Numbered from the stretch's first letter, positions 30,053 through 40,990 are shown. The stretch: 64,000 bases of DNA from Triatoma infestans (GCA_011037195.1 JAAEAF010014562.1:1-64000), one strand, 5' to 3'. Notes: generated by a model not told the origin, from the sequence alone. Made by a program: numbers and translations.

Positions 30053-30660
30053 GTAATACCTAAACGGTATACAAGGACATTCAGCTTCCTGCGAGTTTAA
30101 ATTTTTGAGATAGCCTGACACACACACACACACGTTCACAGACTATTTACACGCTAAAAACCTTTTTACATTCTCTTACTTCTAGTAGAATTGTAATCAT
30201 GTCTTATAGAGGAAGTATTGTAATCATGTCAAATTTTCCATATTGAGTTTTCACCGGAATTATCCGTTTTATGGTGTTCTGAGTCCAAAAAAGTGGTTTC
30301 TAAAAAAATGTATGTATGTATATATGGCTCAAAAACGGAAAAAAAACACAGAAAGTTCAAACTTGATATTCCGTTTAAGTATCCGACCATGGGATCCGAC
30401 AGTAGGTTATCTGACGAAATTCCTCAACCGGCAGTACCATTTACTGTAATTCCGAATTTGAAGAAAATCTCATGATTGGAAGTGTGTTTTTACTGAACAG
30501 TTTTTTTTTTTAGTTTTCGCAATTTTTCTCCGATAAAAACATCCGACGAATTTCATTAAATTTGGGCAAACTAACTATAAAAATTTGTCAATTACAAGTT
30601 TTAAAACTGCTGTAAGAATGTTTGAGTGTTTCATGCCAAATTTTTTTGTTCATATTCAGT
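30053..30660. repeat. MDR 3' block (plus) followed by a reverse MDR copy
   Basis: Plus pieces (TAATACCTAAACGG, a CA tract, ACATTCTCTTACTTCTAGTA) run to about 30200. Reverse-complement blocks then follow: AAGTATTGTAATCATGTCAA, GTTTTCACCGGAATTATCC and GACGAATTTCATTAAATTTG. This is another convergent pair. Confidence 0.68.
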
Positions 30661-30682
30661 GGATACTTTGAGTAAAAGAGTA

Positions 30683-30874
30683 AGGGAAGGGATTAGCTCA
30701 GTGGTAGTGCGCTGGACTAGCAACGCGGAGGTCTAGGGTTTGAATCCAGCAGTGCTGCCCTTAGATTTGCTCTTCTTACGGGCCTTTTACAGTTCACTCT
30801 GTCCGGTGATGGAGAGTGTTGTCTAACGGGAGAACACTGTCCGAAGGCCGCCAGTGGACCGTGAGAAGGCTCCG
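30683..30874 (+). mobile_element. SINE-A fused to a LINE-X 3' UTR
   Basis: GGGAAGGGATTAGCTCAGTG (box A), GGGTTTGAATCCAG (box B) and the body to GAGAAGGCTCCG. Its usual terminal ACGCGCC tail is replaced by LINE-X 3' sequence. Confidence 0.82.
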
Positions 30875-30953
30875 ATCTTTGGGATGGCTATATGGGACCA
30901 AAACGGGTTTTGGATAGCATAGTGCTTGGTTCCTCCCCATCTAATCTAATCTA
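30875..30953 (+). mobile_element. LINE-X 3' UTR with (TCTAA)n tail
   Basis: GGGATGGCTATATGGGACC, TTGGATAGCATAGTGCTTGG and TTCCTCCCCATCTAATCTAA are the reverse of the plus-strand sequence at 58265-58330 and 60775-60815. The TCTAA tail meets a TTAGA-type tail of an oppositely oriented copy. Confidence 0.65.
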
Positions 30954-31250
30954 ATCTAGAACCCGGGGACTCCAAGCAGGTTCAACACTTAGCTGGGCCC
31001 ATTGTGCACCCCCATAGAACATCTCACATTAGCCCAGAATCATTAACAATTTCTAATCCCGCATTCGGATCCAAAATGTGGCGCCAGATTTCAGGGAATC
31101 TTCTGCGACCATAATGTACGCACTTTCCAAGAAGGTGAAACGGTGTTTTCATCCTTTTTTTAGCCCATTTCCTACAGAGTGGGTCCGCACTCCCTCCCAC
31201 CACATAGTGGATCCGCAGTCCTTCCCCACAGACAATAAAAAACACAACAA
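30954..31250 (-). mobile_element. LINE-X 3' coding end, minus strand
   Basis: Minus-strand frame reads GSADPLCRKWAKKRMKTPFH, LLGKCVHYGRRRFPEIWRHI and LDPNAGLEIVND, the Cys/His end segment of LINE-X. The sequence then runs through GCACAATGGGCCCAGC to a TTAGATTAGATT tail. The 5' end is truncated. Confidence 0.68.
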
Positions 31251-32040
31251 AAAGATAGAGAAAGTAAAAAAAATTGTTCCTGCGGATTTGTAAAAGATTT
31301 TCCCGGGTAAAATTGATTTGGAAAAGTTTAACTTGATTCTAATATGTCAGATCAGTATAATATACGGTTGTTACATTTGTCTTATAGTGGAACTTTAAGA
31401 CATTTAATATTTATCACAATTGTAATTAACTAAATCTAAATTGCAAACAAAGATTTTGGCAGGTGCTTAAATTAATATTTGCCAATTTATTAGCGACAGA
31501 ATCATGCATGGTTGGGTAGAACAAATTGGGTATCGTAAGAATATTTCGCTAGGGACCTTAATAAAACCATGGTATCCATGGTCTTTGGAGTTTATTAAAT
31601 GAGACATAATGTAAATAAGTTCTGTAAATGTTTATGGAAGAACTGGGAGATATTGTTAACTGTGATGTAGTAGTTCCACTAGGGTGTGGGGGTGAGGGAC
31701 CGGAAGGTAAAGACAAGCAAGGTTCTAACTTAAGATTTTAATTGTTAAATAGTAGGATGATTTGTATAAGACAGACAGACAGGCAGACAGTTCTACTGGG
31801 AGATTTAACATTCTAAGAGAAGAGATATAACAGTGAGAGAGAGACCTACGTTATGGACGCAAGTAGACATTTCTAGACAGAGGGCACAAACAGTGCGCAA
31901 AACCATTAGTAACACCGGGTAAGCGTGCAAATAATCCCTTGTCACAGCGCAAACACTCTCACTTCCCTTACTATACCCGGGCGTAAGTAGCTTATTAAGA
32001 GATCTATCCACTCTACCGTCCTTAGTGTATCAGATATATA
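31251..32040. other. Intergenic, no recognised feature
   Basis: AT-rich with a CAGACAGACAGGCAGACAG simple repeat near 31773 and a TA tract at 32030-32050. No gene. Confidence 0.45.
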
Positions 32041-32176
32041 TATATATATTGCATTTTGTTATGATTGTAAGAAAAGTATTCTGACAATGTCAAATTTTGT
32101 AGACATAGTAAACCGCCCACTTTCACAGAAAAATCTATATAGTTAGTATACGAAGTTCCCAAGAGAAGTCTTGGAG
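32041..32176 (+). repeat. MDR fragment, left flank of LINE-X insertion
   Basis: AGTATACGAAGTTCCCAAGA and GTCTTGGAG correspond to the MDR block TATACGAAGTTTCAAGAAAA/TCGTTGGAG. The block starts again at 32767, giving a diverged target duplication. Confidence 0.65.
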
Positions 32177-32766
32177 TTTCTAGGCAACGAAAGGCCGAAT
32201 ATCCTGGCGAGGGTGGGTTCTATGGATACCCTTATAGACCCCGAACCTTGCTGCGGGTTGTCCAGGAGCCTATTTCAAACTTTTATAAAAGGCTGGGTAG
32301 AAGAACAGCGTTTGCAATGGTGGGAAAGTACACACCAAGGCAGAGGCAGGCCAAACTCTGTCGTGAGGCACTTGCCTAAATTTACCAGGGATCTACTGAG
32401 CCATAGCCAAAGGGATATAAAGCTAATTGTGGGTCTACTAACAGGGTATTGTAGGCTGAATAGGCACATGCAACACAATTACTACTTGCAGATAACGCGG
32501 TATGCCGATTCTGCAAGGCCGAAGAGGAAACCCCAGATACACATCCTTTGTGAATATGCCGTCCTGGAGAGGACAAGGTTTCTTTAACTGGGGACAAGCT
32601 ATCCCGAAGCCATGAGCTTCATGACGGAGCCACTCTCAGCTTTGCTAGGCCTGATTAAGAGGCCGAAGCTGAGAGATGTGCTATAACTTTAGGGGATCCA
32701 CAATAGACCTCTTATTGTAAGTCGCAGTGGAATGAGGCTCGCCCTCTACGTTTCTAATCTGATCTA
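32177..32766 (+). mobile_element. LINE-X 3' fragment with target duplication
   Basis: The coding part reads FLGNERPNILARVGSMDTLI, PEPCCGLSRSLFQTFIKGWV, EEQRLQWWESTHQGRGRPNS, LIVGLLTGYCRLNRHMQ and PEAMSFMTEPLSALLGLIKR. After a stop a 3' UTR has CACAATAGACCTCTTATTG and GTCGCAGTGGAATGAGG. The tail is TCTAATCTGATCTA. Flanking MDR sequence ATACGAAGTT is present on both sides (32148 and 32767), so the 5' end at the RNase H GNERAD motif is a real integration boundary. The 138-codon frame from 32171 is mostly open, so this is one of the least decayed copies. Confidence 0.78.
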
Positions 32767-33310
32767 ATACGAAGTTTAAAGAAAATCAGAAGAAACTAAA
32801 TAAAAGAAAGAGAAAAATATTCAGTAAAGTTATACTTCCGGTTGATGGATTTTGCCCAAAAATGTTCCGTGACCTGATGCGGTCATAGTGCCTTAAAAAA
32901 ACAGAATATCAAAGTTTGATATTCCAGAGATTTTTCATTCAACAAAAACAGACCAAATCGATTTCGAGGAAAAAACAAAATGAAGTTTCGCAGAAAGCTC
33001 TAAACTTAGTATTCCGTTTACGTTAGTACTACTGCAGCATCAGCATCTTATACTATCTACACACATAAATATCTATCACTTTTAATTGAAAACTTCCCCC
33101 CTCGGGAAAATTGACTTTTTGGGGGTTCTGGGGGAACTGTAGCGCTATGCTTTCCTCTAATGTACCACCTCAGGATAATATATTATGGGTTTTACCATCT
33201 GCATAATATTAATTATACATTAGCAGCATTGATAGTATTCCAAATTTGAAGAACACCGGTTGCACCAAAAGTGCAGTTTTACAGGGTAGGCTTTTTAGTA
33301 TCTTGTTATT
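32767..33310. repeat. MDR: plus block then reverse copy
   Basis: Plus blocks to about 32940 (AATACGAAGTTTAAAGAAAA, TATACTTCCGGTTGATGGAT) and reverse blocks after (AACTGTAGCGCTATGCTTTC, CCATCTGCATAATATTAAT, GCATTGATAGTATTCC). Convergent pair. Confidence 0.65.
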
Positions 33311-33660
33311 TTCTTTTCTAATCACAGATAATAAACCTATCACTTTTATTTTAGGCTGTAGAATCTGAGACAGTTAAAATTTAAATGTGTGTTTTCAATA
33401 TTTTTGGCGCATATACAATGTAAAATCATGCTTCTTCTACCTGCTTCGGTTGGTAAAAAAAAAAAATTCATTTTATATATATTTTTTTGAAAATTTGTCA
33501 CTATCTCTGTAAGAGTAAGAAAAAAACTAGAAGAAAAAAAAAAGAATATTTGTTAAAAGATTATTTAAGTAATTTTGTAAAAATGGAATGGGGAACGGTT
33601 GTTTGAACTGTCGGTGTGACGGCTGAGTTGGTTTATTGTTTGATCTAAGTATTGTAGCAT
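33311..33660. other. AT-rich intergenic
   Basis: No recognised feature; poly-A/T runs near 33460-33545. Confidence 0.5.
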
Positions 33661-34144
33661 AGTTACTCGAGTATGCAAATGATGGGTGGTCAGTAAACAG
33701 ACAATATGTAGTGGGGTATTGCCGTCTCTGGCGCTGGTTGCTCAGTGCTCAGCCGCGCCGCACCCGGTATTCACTTTACCATTCAACTCTATCACTCTGT
33801 CTTTCTCTGAGCTGGGCAATCTCCCGCACTTTCATCACAATAAACTCACACCCACGCACCACCAAAGCATTCTCATACAGTGCCTGCTTATCTATCCATT
33901 CGGCCATATAAACCCCACCCCATCCTGCACCGGCCAGAATTTTACCGCGCCAACTGCGCGCACGCCATCCGAGCCAGGGTTTCCTATCTCAGTGTTGCCA
34001 CCCGTTTTGTCTCTAGTTATCGGAAAAACGCGGGAGGTGGGGGCCGGGCCTGCAGACGCTTACCACGTCCATATACAATTTCTAGGTTCAACTCAAAGCT
34101 CCCCCCACCCAGAAAAAGTAAAAAAAAAACAGTTCTACCAACCT

Positions 34145-34186
<42 letters not shown>

Positions 34187-34720
34187 CAGTGAGAAATTTC
34201 TACACCAGCACTGTAGAATCCCCAAAACCAAGCATTCCTATATTCCTTCCCCTCTCTAATTCACCAACCGCCCCCCTCTCAACAAAAAACAAAGCTCCAA
34301 TTCTGCCTCCCAAAAACCCACCCACTCTTCCACCGGGAAAGGGTGAGGTGAGTTCTCTTCCACAACTCTCTACTACTAAAAACCCTTGCAAACGTACCCC
34401 CTAACCCCAAGCGTTGTACGCCAACTATACCGCGCGCTGCTTCCACTCCCACCCCATCCGCACCCACTCTTCCGTCACTCTTTTCTGTTTGAATTATGAA
34501 GCAGACAAACATAGAAGCAGCACCCGGGGCCCTGAGGAAAAGCGCGGCGGTATGGTGGAGGTTTTGATAAATATTGACTCAGTCCACAGTTTGCTCACTT
34601 CAAATTAAAAGCATACACGCAAAATAGAGTAGTTTGCACTCACCATCACTCTCTCTCTCTCTGTTTCAACGTTTCGCCTCCTTTATCACTCTCGTTTAAA
34701 ATCGCTCGTGCATACAATAA
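33661..34720. other. GC-richer, repeat-poor interval; possible promoter/5' exon
   Basis: The interval stands out by composition (CpG-containing, C-rich) and lacks MDR, SINE, LINE and FB sequence. Open plus-strand frames (33686-34192, 33880-34404) are Pro/Thr/His-rich and low complexity, without motifs. On the minus strand GATGGTGAGTGCAAAC near 34640-34655 is a strong donor-like site. A CA tract is at 34150-34178 and a CT tract near 34655. I cannot assign a gene. Confidence 0.35.
34150..34178. repeat. (CA)n microsatellite
   Basis: About fourteen CA units followed by a short TATATATA. Confidence 0.9.
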
Positions 34721-35014
34721 AAGAAATAAATAAATAAAACAGGAAAAAATCAAACACATTAAGAAATATTTTGATCAGAGTTTCCAAAAATTTTAACTAA
34801 CTTAAGGAAAACAGAAACCAGGAAATTATAAAAAAACAATTAAAAATAAAACTCAAAAACCTATTCTGTAAGGTCGCGATCCCGGTTAACTAACTTTCCT
34901 CCAATTTGTTATTCTAATGACAATGGCTTCTTCTTTTTAAGAAAACATTTTTTAAGATAATTTTATTTACCGTTTTTTTTTATTTTTCATTATTTTTTAG
35001 TGGGTTGTTGCTAG
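34721..35014. other. AT-rich intergenic
   Basis: No recognised feature. Confidence 0.5.
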
Positions 35015-36030
35015 TAACGAGTATTACCTCCTCTTGCCTTTACCACAGCCACTAGGCGTCTCGGCAAAGCTCGGAATCAAATGGGAAATTTCGTTTTGTG
35101 ACATTAGAGCCCATTCATCTTTAAAGTGCCCTTTCTAGCTCCTGCAGCGTCCCAGGAAGGACTCTCCGAATCTCTTATCCGTCTTCCAAGCATATCCGAG
35201 AGATGCTTTATGGAATTTAAGTCAGGGAAACGGGCAAGCCAGTTTAGGAAGTCAGTATTATGGAAATTAAGAAAGGCCTGCACTATGTGGGCTGTATGTG
35301 GACGAGCGTTATCGTGCATTAGCACAAACTCCTCAGCTATCTCCAGCATGGTAGGGGACCATACATGTACTTGCAGTATATCCACCGAATACCAAGCGGC
35401 AGTGCATGGAACCTCCACGAACGATCATTAACTGCGTACACCTTTGTAAATTGATACTGCTCAAACCATCAGAGAGCATCGTTAGAAAGGCCTAGGGAGT
35501 ACAAAAATGTATTGTGCGAATCTCTCACCTCTTCTCCTCCACAAACGTTCACGGCCAACTGGAGCCCTTAAGGCAATTCCGGGACTTGTCAGAACTTTGC
35601 CCACTGCACGATAGATCAAGATTGATGTATTGCCGAGCAAACAAACTCTAGGCGAGAAATTCGGTGCTCCCTGGTTTGTTCTGGCCCTCTTGCAACGCAA
35701 AAAGCCATCAAACCTTGCTCATTCAATCTCCTTCGAGCTATTCTATTTGGAGGTGATGAACTACTTCAACCATTGTCAGATAACGATTTCATAAAACTGT
35801 CAGTGTCAATAAGCGGTCGTCCCACAGTTCAGTGGCCCCTGGACGCCCTGAGCCCTGGGCCTTCTTGAGTATGAGCCTGTTTCTCTGTAACGCTGCACTG
35901 CAACTCGCAGAGTTTGGTAGGAAACACCAAACAGCAATGGCTACATACCTGATGGAGCGGCCGTCATCAATAAGTGCTGCAGCAAGTGCGACATCCCCGG
36001 CACTAAGGGGGCATTTTGAAATACTAATGT
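35015..36030 (-). pseudogene. Tc1-like transposase relic, family T2, copy 2
   Basis: Minus-strand frames in order: SAGDVALAAALIDDGRSIRY (HTH start), QRNRLILKKAQGSGRPGATE, a LWDDRLLTLTV block, NKPGAPNFSPRVCLLGNT, GRERLWRRRGERFAQY, FVLMHDNARPHTAHIVQAFL (with the second catalytic Asp) and WLARFPDLNSIKHLSDMLGR. The last block has SPDLN altered to FPDLN and E to K at the HLWD-preceding position. Stops and shifts are frequent. It shares its 3' boundary with the copy at 16600-17440. I did not find clear terminal inverted repeats. Confidence 0.82.
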
Positions 36031-36299
36031 TTTATTTTTTATTTTCTCTGCCAAGGGACAAGCTAAAGCAAAGTTAAAGCAAATAAAAATCAATTCGAAC
36101 TGAATAAAAATAAAGAAATTGGTAATAAATGAACACAAACTAGTAAACATTTTTGATTAATTTAATTGTTTAATACCACAAGTGAATGTACAAAGTGCCC
36201 AATTCACTCTAAAAATGTTAACTATTAATCGCCCAAAACAAAATAACTAGTGAAAACAGACCACACAATATTGTACTATTTATTAAATGTAATTTTTTT

Positions 36300-36850
36300 A
36301 AGTGGCCGCAATTTTTTTACCGGTAAGTGTATATTAATATTATATAGGTGGTTTAAAAAAAAAACAGACATTGCACTCAAATTTGAGATAGACATTAGAG
36401 ATAAATATGACGCTACTGTTCCCTCTGACAGCCCTCAAATGATAAACTTTCCAGACGGAAAAAATATTCCAAATAAAAGTAAGTGATCAGTGTAATTAAT
36501 AATAAGGGAAGGGAATAGCTCAGTGGTTGGCGCACTGGACTAGTAACACAGAGTTCCCGAGTTCAAGTCCAGCTGCCCTAAGATTTTTTTCTTTCATAGG
36601 AGGGCTCTGCAGCTCACTGCCAGTGTTGTCTCTGCAATAAGAGAATACTGTCCTTGAGGCTGGCAGTGGTACTGAGAAGTTCCTTGCGGGTTCTGGGAGG
36701 AACAGTAGCGTGCGTTATGTTTTCCTCTAGAGTATCATATCAGTATAATATTTATGGTTTTATCACCAACATAATATTTAATACACATTAAAAAAGCATT
36801 GATAGAATTCCAAAATTTGAACAAAATCTATTAATTAAACGAAAAAATTG
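36300..36850. repeat. MDR fragments around a SINE
   Basis: Plus blocks at 36325-36482 (TATTAATATTATATAGGTGG, ATTCCAAATAAAAGTAAGTG) and reverse blocks at 36690-36840 (AACAGTAGCGTGCGTTATG, CATTGATAGAATTCC) surround the SINE at 36505. Confidence 0.55.
36505..36682 (+). mobile_element. SINE-A, 3'-shortened
   Basis: GGGAAGGGAATAGCTCAGTG (box A) and GAGTTCAAGTCCAG (box B) with the body shortened; it ends near ACTGAGAAGTTCC. Confidence 0.8.
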
Positions 36851-37385
36851 AATTAAAAAAAGAAAAATTAAACAAAGACTTTCGCCAGTAATTTTTGTTC
36901 TTCCCAAACTTAAAATTGCCGCGCCTCACTATAAACATTTTTCTTCCCCCCCCCCCACCTTTTAACAGTTTCTTATTTTTAAATTCTTAAAAATATTCTC
37001 TCTCTTTATTTCCAATCACAACGTACACTCCTCTCCTACCCTAAACGTATCTTTGTTTTGTGTTTTGTTTATTTTCTCTTATTGTTAATATCATTTCATT
37101 TAATTAACTCGTCACTTCTGTGTTATAATTTCTTGTCTTTAATATCTTATGCTCAATCTGTTCTGTTAATATTTCTTTTAATTTTTTTTCCTTTTATTGG
37201 TTGTAAACCTATGTAATTTTTCTTCACTACAAACTGTACCTTCTCTCAAATAAATTTTGCAGAGCTCCTGAAGAAGGGCCGTAGCTGAAACGTAGAGCAA
37301 CAAAGAATTATTTTTTCATTAAAAACTCCTCTGGCCATATTGCCGTATAAAAATCTCATTATAAATAAATTTTTATTTTAGTATT
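36851..37385. other. AT-rich intergenic
   Basis: No gene. A stretch CTGAAGAAGGGCCGTAGC...GAAACGTAGAGC at 37268-37300 resembles one arm of a foldback element, but no partner arm is evident. Confidence 0.4.
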
Positions 37386-37657
37386 TGTTGTGGTTGATTC
37401 CGCAGAGCTGGAAAGCATCAGAAATATCCTTCAGTGATAGCCTGCTTCTTTTTGTGGCCACTGACCGGTTTCGGGGGTTCTCCCCTTCATCAGAATGGTT
37501 TTTGTCAAACAATGTAATAACATAGATTTGCAGAGCATAGATTATCATACTGTATCACACTGTTTTGACAAAAAGCATCCTAATAATGGGCGAACGTCCG
37601 GAAAACGGGTCGAAGACCACGAAAAAGAAGCAGGCTATCACGGAAGATAGATCTCTA
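37386..37657. mobile_element. FB1 foldback element, left end complete
   Basis: Begins TTGTGGTTGATTCCGCAGAG and CTGGAAAGCATCAGAAATAT, the fullest form of the FB1 terminus. The right arm ends GCAGGCTATCACGGAAGATA. Confidence 0.83.
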
Positions 37658-37829
37658 GATAATTTTTTATTTTAGCATTATTTAAAAGACGATTCATCAT
37701 AATATATACCTAAGTGACCTAACTAAATAACATCAGTAAAATTTCGAAAGATTTTGTTCACACTACAGTGAGTCTGAAGATGTTCAAAGTATAATGTGTG
37801 GTGTTCTAGGGTTATACAAATTAGAAACG

Positions 37830-38235
37830 CGAAAGGAAATCACTTATCCGGAAGTGTGTGGTTTTATAAAATAGGTTTTTTTGAATTTTTTTGCGGGAAC
37901 TTTCTGGAAGAAAGGCTTACAGATAATTCTTTTAAACTTGGAATGCTTACTGAATAGATATAAAAAGACGCTGCTTCGATGCTATTAGCTTCGTTCTTCA
38001 CTTTCCCTACCTGCTTAGTACATGTCCTGTCCTCACTACCTCTATATTCATGTTAGGACAAAAATAAATAAAAATTTGATGTTTACAAGAAAATTTGTCA
38101 TTTTTTTCTTGTTTTTTTTGTGTCTGTTTCGAAACTATTAGAATTTTGTAAAACTACAGTAAGAGAAAGTTATTTCGAATGTTTTTCACACCAGATTTTA
38201 TTTCATTTCACTTCGAAACTTTTTTTTTTTTTTTT
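37830..38235 (-). repeat. MDR dispersed repeat, reverse fragments
   Basis: CCGGAAGTGTGTGGTTTTAT and TACAGTAAGAGAAAGTTATT followed by TTTTTCACACCAGATTTTAT are reverse MDR blocks. Confidence 0.55.
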
Positions 38236-38239
38236 AGCA

Positions 38240-38293
38240 TATCATCCATGAGAATGATGGACAACAACATGGGACTAAGTATGTCTCCTTGTT
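38240..38293 (-). pseudogene. Reverse transcriptase motif remnant, very short
   Basis: The minus-strand translation GDILSPMLLSIILMDDM resembles the RT block QGD.LSP.LF.I..D that precedes the catalytic YxDD. Only about 18 codons remain, adjoining the SINE at 38301. It could be chance. Confidence 0.3.
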
Positions 38294-38300
38294 TTTTTTT

Positions 38301-39271
38301 AATTTAAGGCGCGTTTAACATCTATGGTCATTGGCGCCTGGAGCCTTCTCAGTGCACTGCCGGCCTACGGACAGTGTTGTCCACTGTCCACCACCGGAAT
38401 GGGCGTGGGTATGTGGCGTCACCATCGCCCACCCTTCGGGGTGCAATCAGCCTCTGGCTCTCCAGGTTGGGAATCCCTCCCCCCGACCAATCCTATCCTG
38501 ATACTTTCCCCTTGCAGGATTGCCTGTAAATATCCTGGTTACTGAACCCCGTACTTGAGGCAATGGACAGGAATCAGTAGATCCATCGGGCGTGTAATCA
38601 GTCACGCTAGTACGTTAGAGTTGAAATACTGAACTACGGGTGCAAGCAACAGTTTCCAAGCCAGCTGCTTGCAATTGAGGTTGGGTTCCTAGTGGCCGTG
38701 TTTTAAGCAACAACTCCAATGACCGAGGTCATGAGTTGAGCGGGAGGAGACTCACAATATAAATTAAACTCCGACCGATGAATTAAATGCCAGACCGTAG
38801 CTGGAAGCGCATTTGCTGGGGGTGCGCGGTTCACCAGCGCCTGCTAGGGGGTGCCTTCCCTAGCTTCTGGGAGTGAAGTGTGACCACTTTGTGGGATCAC
38901 TTGGCGCGCTGGTTGAGCGTATCTCAACCTGCCCTTAAATGGGTCAAGCGGGGGTGTGCCTAGGCACTTCTGCCATGGAGAGGTATTGCACTACCAGTCT
39001 CTCCAAGGTGACATCGCTCTCTTGTTAAACGATCCCATTGCTTGCAACGGGGCACTGGTTGCAACTACTACCGAGAGGGTAGGTACGATCCTAAAACTAT
39101 CTCCCCAGTACCAAGAGGAAAGAGGGTATCACGGGAAGAATGTCCACCACCAAACAGTGATCTATAGAGGCTCCTAGGAAGAAAAAAAAATCTAAGGGCA
39201 GCACAGCTGGATTTGAACCCGGGTCCACCGCGTGGGAATCCTAATACGCTAACCACTTAGCTATTCCCTTC
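38301..39271 (-). mobile_element. SINE-A split by a 745 bp insertion
   Basis: The 3' half is at 38301-38395 (AATTTAAGGCGCGTTTAACA, CAGTGCACTGCCGGCC). The 5' half is at 39141-39271 (AGAGGCTCCTAGGAAG, GGATTTGAACCCGGGTCCAC, CGCTAACCACTTAGCTATTC). Joined, the halves make an ordinary SINE-A, so the intervening sequence arrived later. Confidence 0.88.
38396..39140. mobile_element. 745 bp insertion with 11 bp target duplication, unknown family
   Basis: Lies between two copies of TGTCCACCACC (38385-38395 and 39141-39151). It starts GGAATGGGCGTGGGTATG and ends GAGGTATCACGGGAAGAA-like A/G-rich sequence. It is GC-rich relative to its surroundings and has no inverted ends. Its longest frame (38956-39177) has no recognisable motif. 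Target duplication length and the purine-rich end suit a retroposon (a SINE, or a truncated LINE 5' region). Transcription polarity is uncertain, plus strand more likely from the A-rich end. Confidence 0.75.
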
Positions 39272-39480
39272 ACTTATCCTTGATTTCATTCCCGAGATAG
39301 TGGGTAATTTTTCTAGGGGATTTGCAAGTTCTTCCCAGTTGTAATATAGTTTCTATAGTTGGAAAAAGAAACTTTATATGATGTTTTATTAATTTCTGAA
39401 TTAATGTTTCTTTTTCTGAGAGATTTTTAATTTCGGTGTTCCTTTCTCGGGACATCCAATCAATAAAGCCTTTTGTTTAG
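39272..39480. other. Intergenic
   Basis: No recognised feature. Confidence 0.5.
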
Positions 39481-40600
39481 CATCAGATTTGATTTTTCTA
39501 GGATTTACGCTAAACAAACTGCGTCTGTTAACAGAAAAAAAAATTAAAAAATAATAGTATTTTTTTTTTTAGATAATTTCTTTTTATTTCTTTATATTTA
39601 TACAACAGTCTTAAAAGGTAGTGATGCCTTACATGTAATAGCTACAAGTTTTATTTATTTATTTTTTTTTTTAATTTTTTTTTTTTAATTTTTGCAAGAT
39701 CACAGAGCATTGTTTTGTTTGTTTTCATTAATTAATACACTTATTCTTATCAAATAGAATTAAGATTTAATTTATATATATAATATATATATAATACACT
39801 TTTATTTTTCAAAAACCAAAAGAGAAACACTTTTTTTTTTTAGATTTTTTTAAAATTTTTTGTTTTCTTTGATACAAAAAGTTTTTTTACTTTACACCAA
39901 ATTCTCACCCACTAAGTGAATCTCAAAAAAAAAAAAAAAATCATCAAGTAATTTTAAAAAGAAATAGAAAAATTACATGTACAAGCTTTTTTTTTTATTT
40001 AATTTTTTTTTGGAAATTTTTAAATTTGAAAAAATTTTTATTTTTATTTTATATATTTTACAAATTATACAAAAATTTATTTATTTATTTTTAGATTTTT
40101 CACAAAAAAAAGGTTTTATTTATTTATTTTTTTAAATCATTCTTAAGGCTGATTTTTAATTTTTTTTTTTTTTTTCTATATAGGTCAGAAAGAAATATAT
40201 CATGAAGCGATGGGTTTAAAAAAATTGCTGTGATATTATCTTAAAAATTGTCTTGAGAATATATGCGTTAGGCTTTAATTTTTTTTTACTGGCAGCATCT
40301 GTTAGACGTTGCCACTACCAACAAAGATCCGTATGGAGAAGAAAAATCTGAATTAAACTGAACTAGATTTAAATGGTTTAAATCTTTTAATTTTTATTTT
40401 GAAAAATAATCTATTGTGATTGGATTGGTTACAAAAAAAAAATGGTTTCTCAAACTAAGATTTGATTGGATTGAGTGAAATTAAGGTTTAAATTTATTTG
40501 ATAAAAAACAAGTTTAAACTAATTGATCTAGGGTTTAAAAATTAAATTAAGAAAAATCGTATGATTTACACTAATTAAAGTGAATTGCTTATGACTGTTT
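39481..40600. repeat. Extremely AT-rich, poly-T low-complexity tract
   Basis: Long T runs and TTTATTTATT motifs fill the tract. No coding or structured element was identified. It may include ancient SINE/LINE tails or a matrix-attachment-like region, which is speculation. Confidence 0.6.
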
Positions 40601-40990
40601 TGAAATGAGATTAATATCAATTGAATTGAGAGAATAAGTTTTTAATTACATTGAATTAGTTTAAGCTGCTTTTCATTTAAAATGAAGATTTAATTGAATT
40701 AAGAGAATAAGTATAATTTAACCAAAAACTGGTTGATCAATGCATTTAATAAATTGAGAGAAAAGGTTTAATTATTATTTTTGAGTAAGTCTGATTTGAT
40801 TGTTTTATACTGCTTGAATGGAAGAGGTTCAATTGGCTTAAGAGAATAATTTTAATTGGTTTAAAAACGAGCCAAATTTGGCTGAATTAGTTTAAACTAC
40901 TTGAAATGATGGTTTAATTGAATTTAGAGAAATGATTTAATTAGTTGGATAAAATAAAAATGATTGAATAAGTTGAAACAAGTTTGGAAA
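40601..40990. repeat. Degenerate tandem repeat (AT-rich)
   Basis: The core TTGA(A)TTRAGAGAATAAG recurs at about 40625, 40700, 40753, 40840 and 40922, each followed by a TTTAATTGG-like stretch. Spacing varies between ~50 and ~90 bp. The unit is too diverged to define well. Confidence 0.5.

Noticed and set aside
33686..34404. Overlapping plus-strand frames of 138-174 codons
   Set aside because: Pro/Thr/His-rich low-complexity translations driven by C-rich and CA-repeat DNA, with no motif or splice support.
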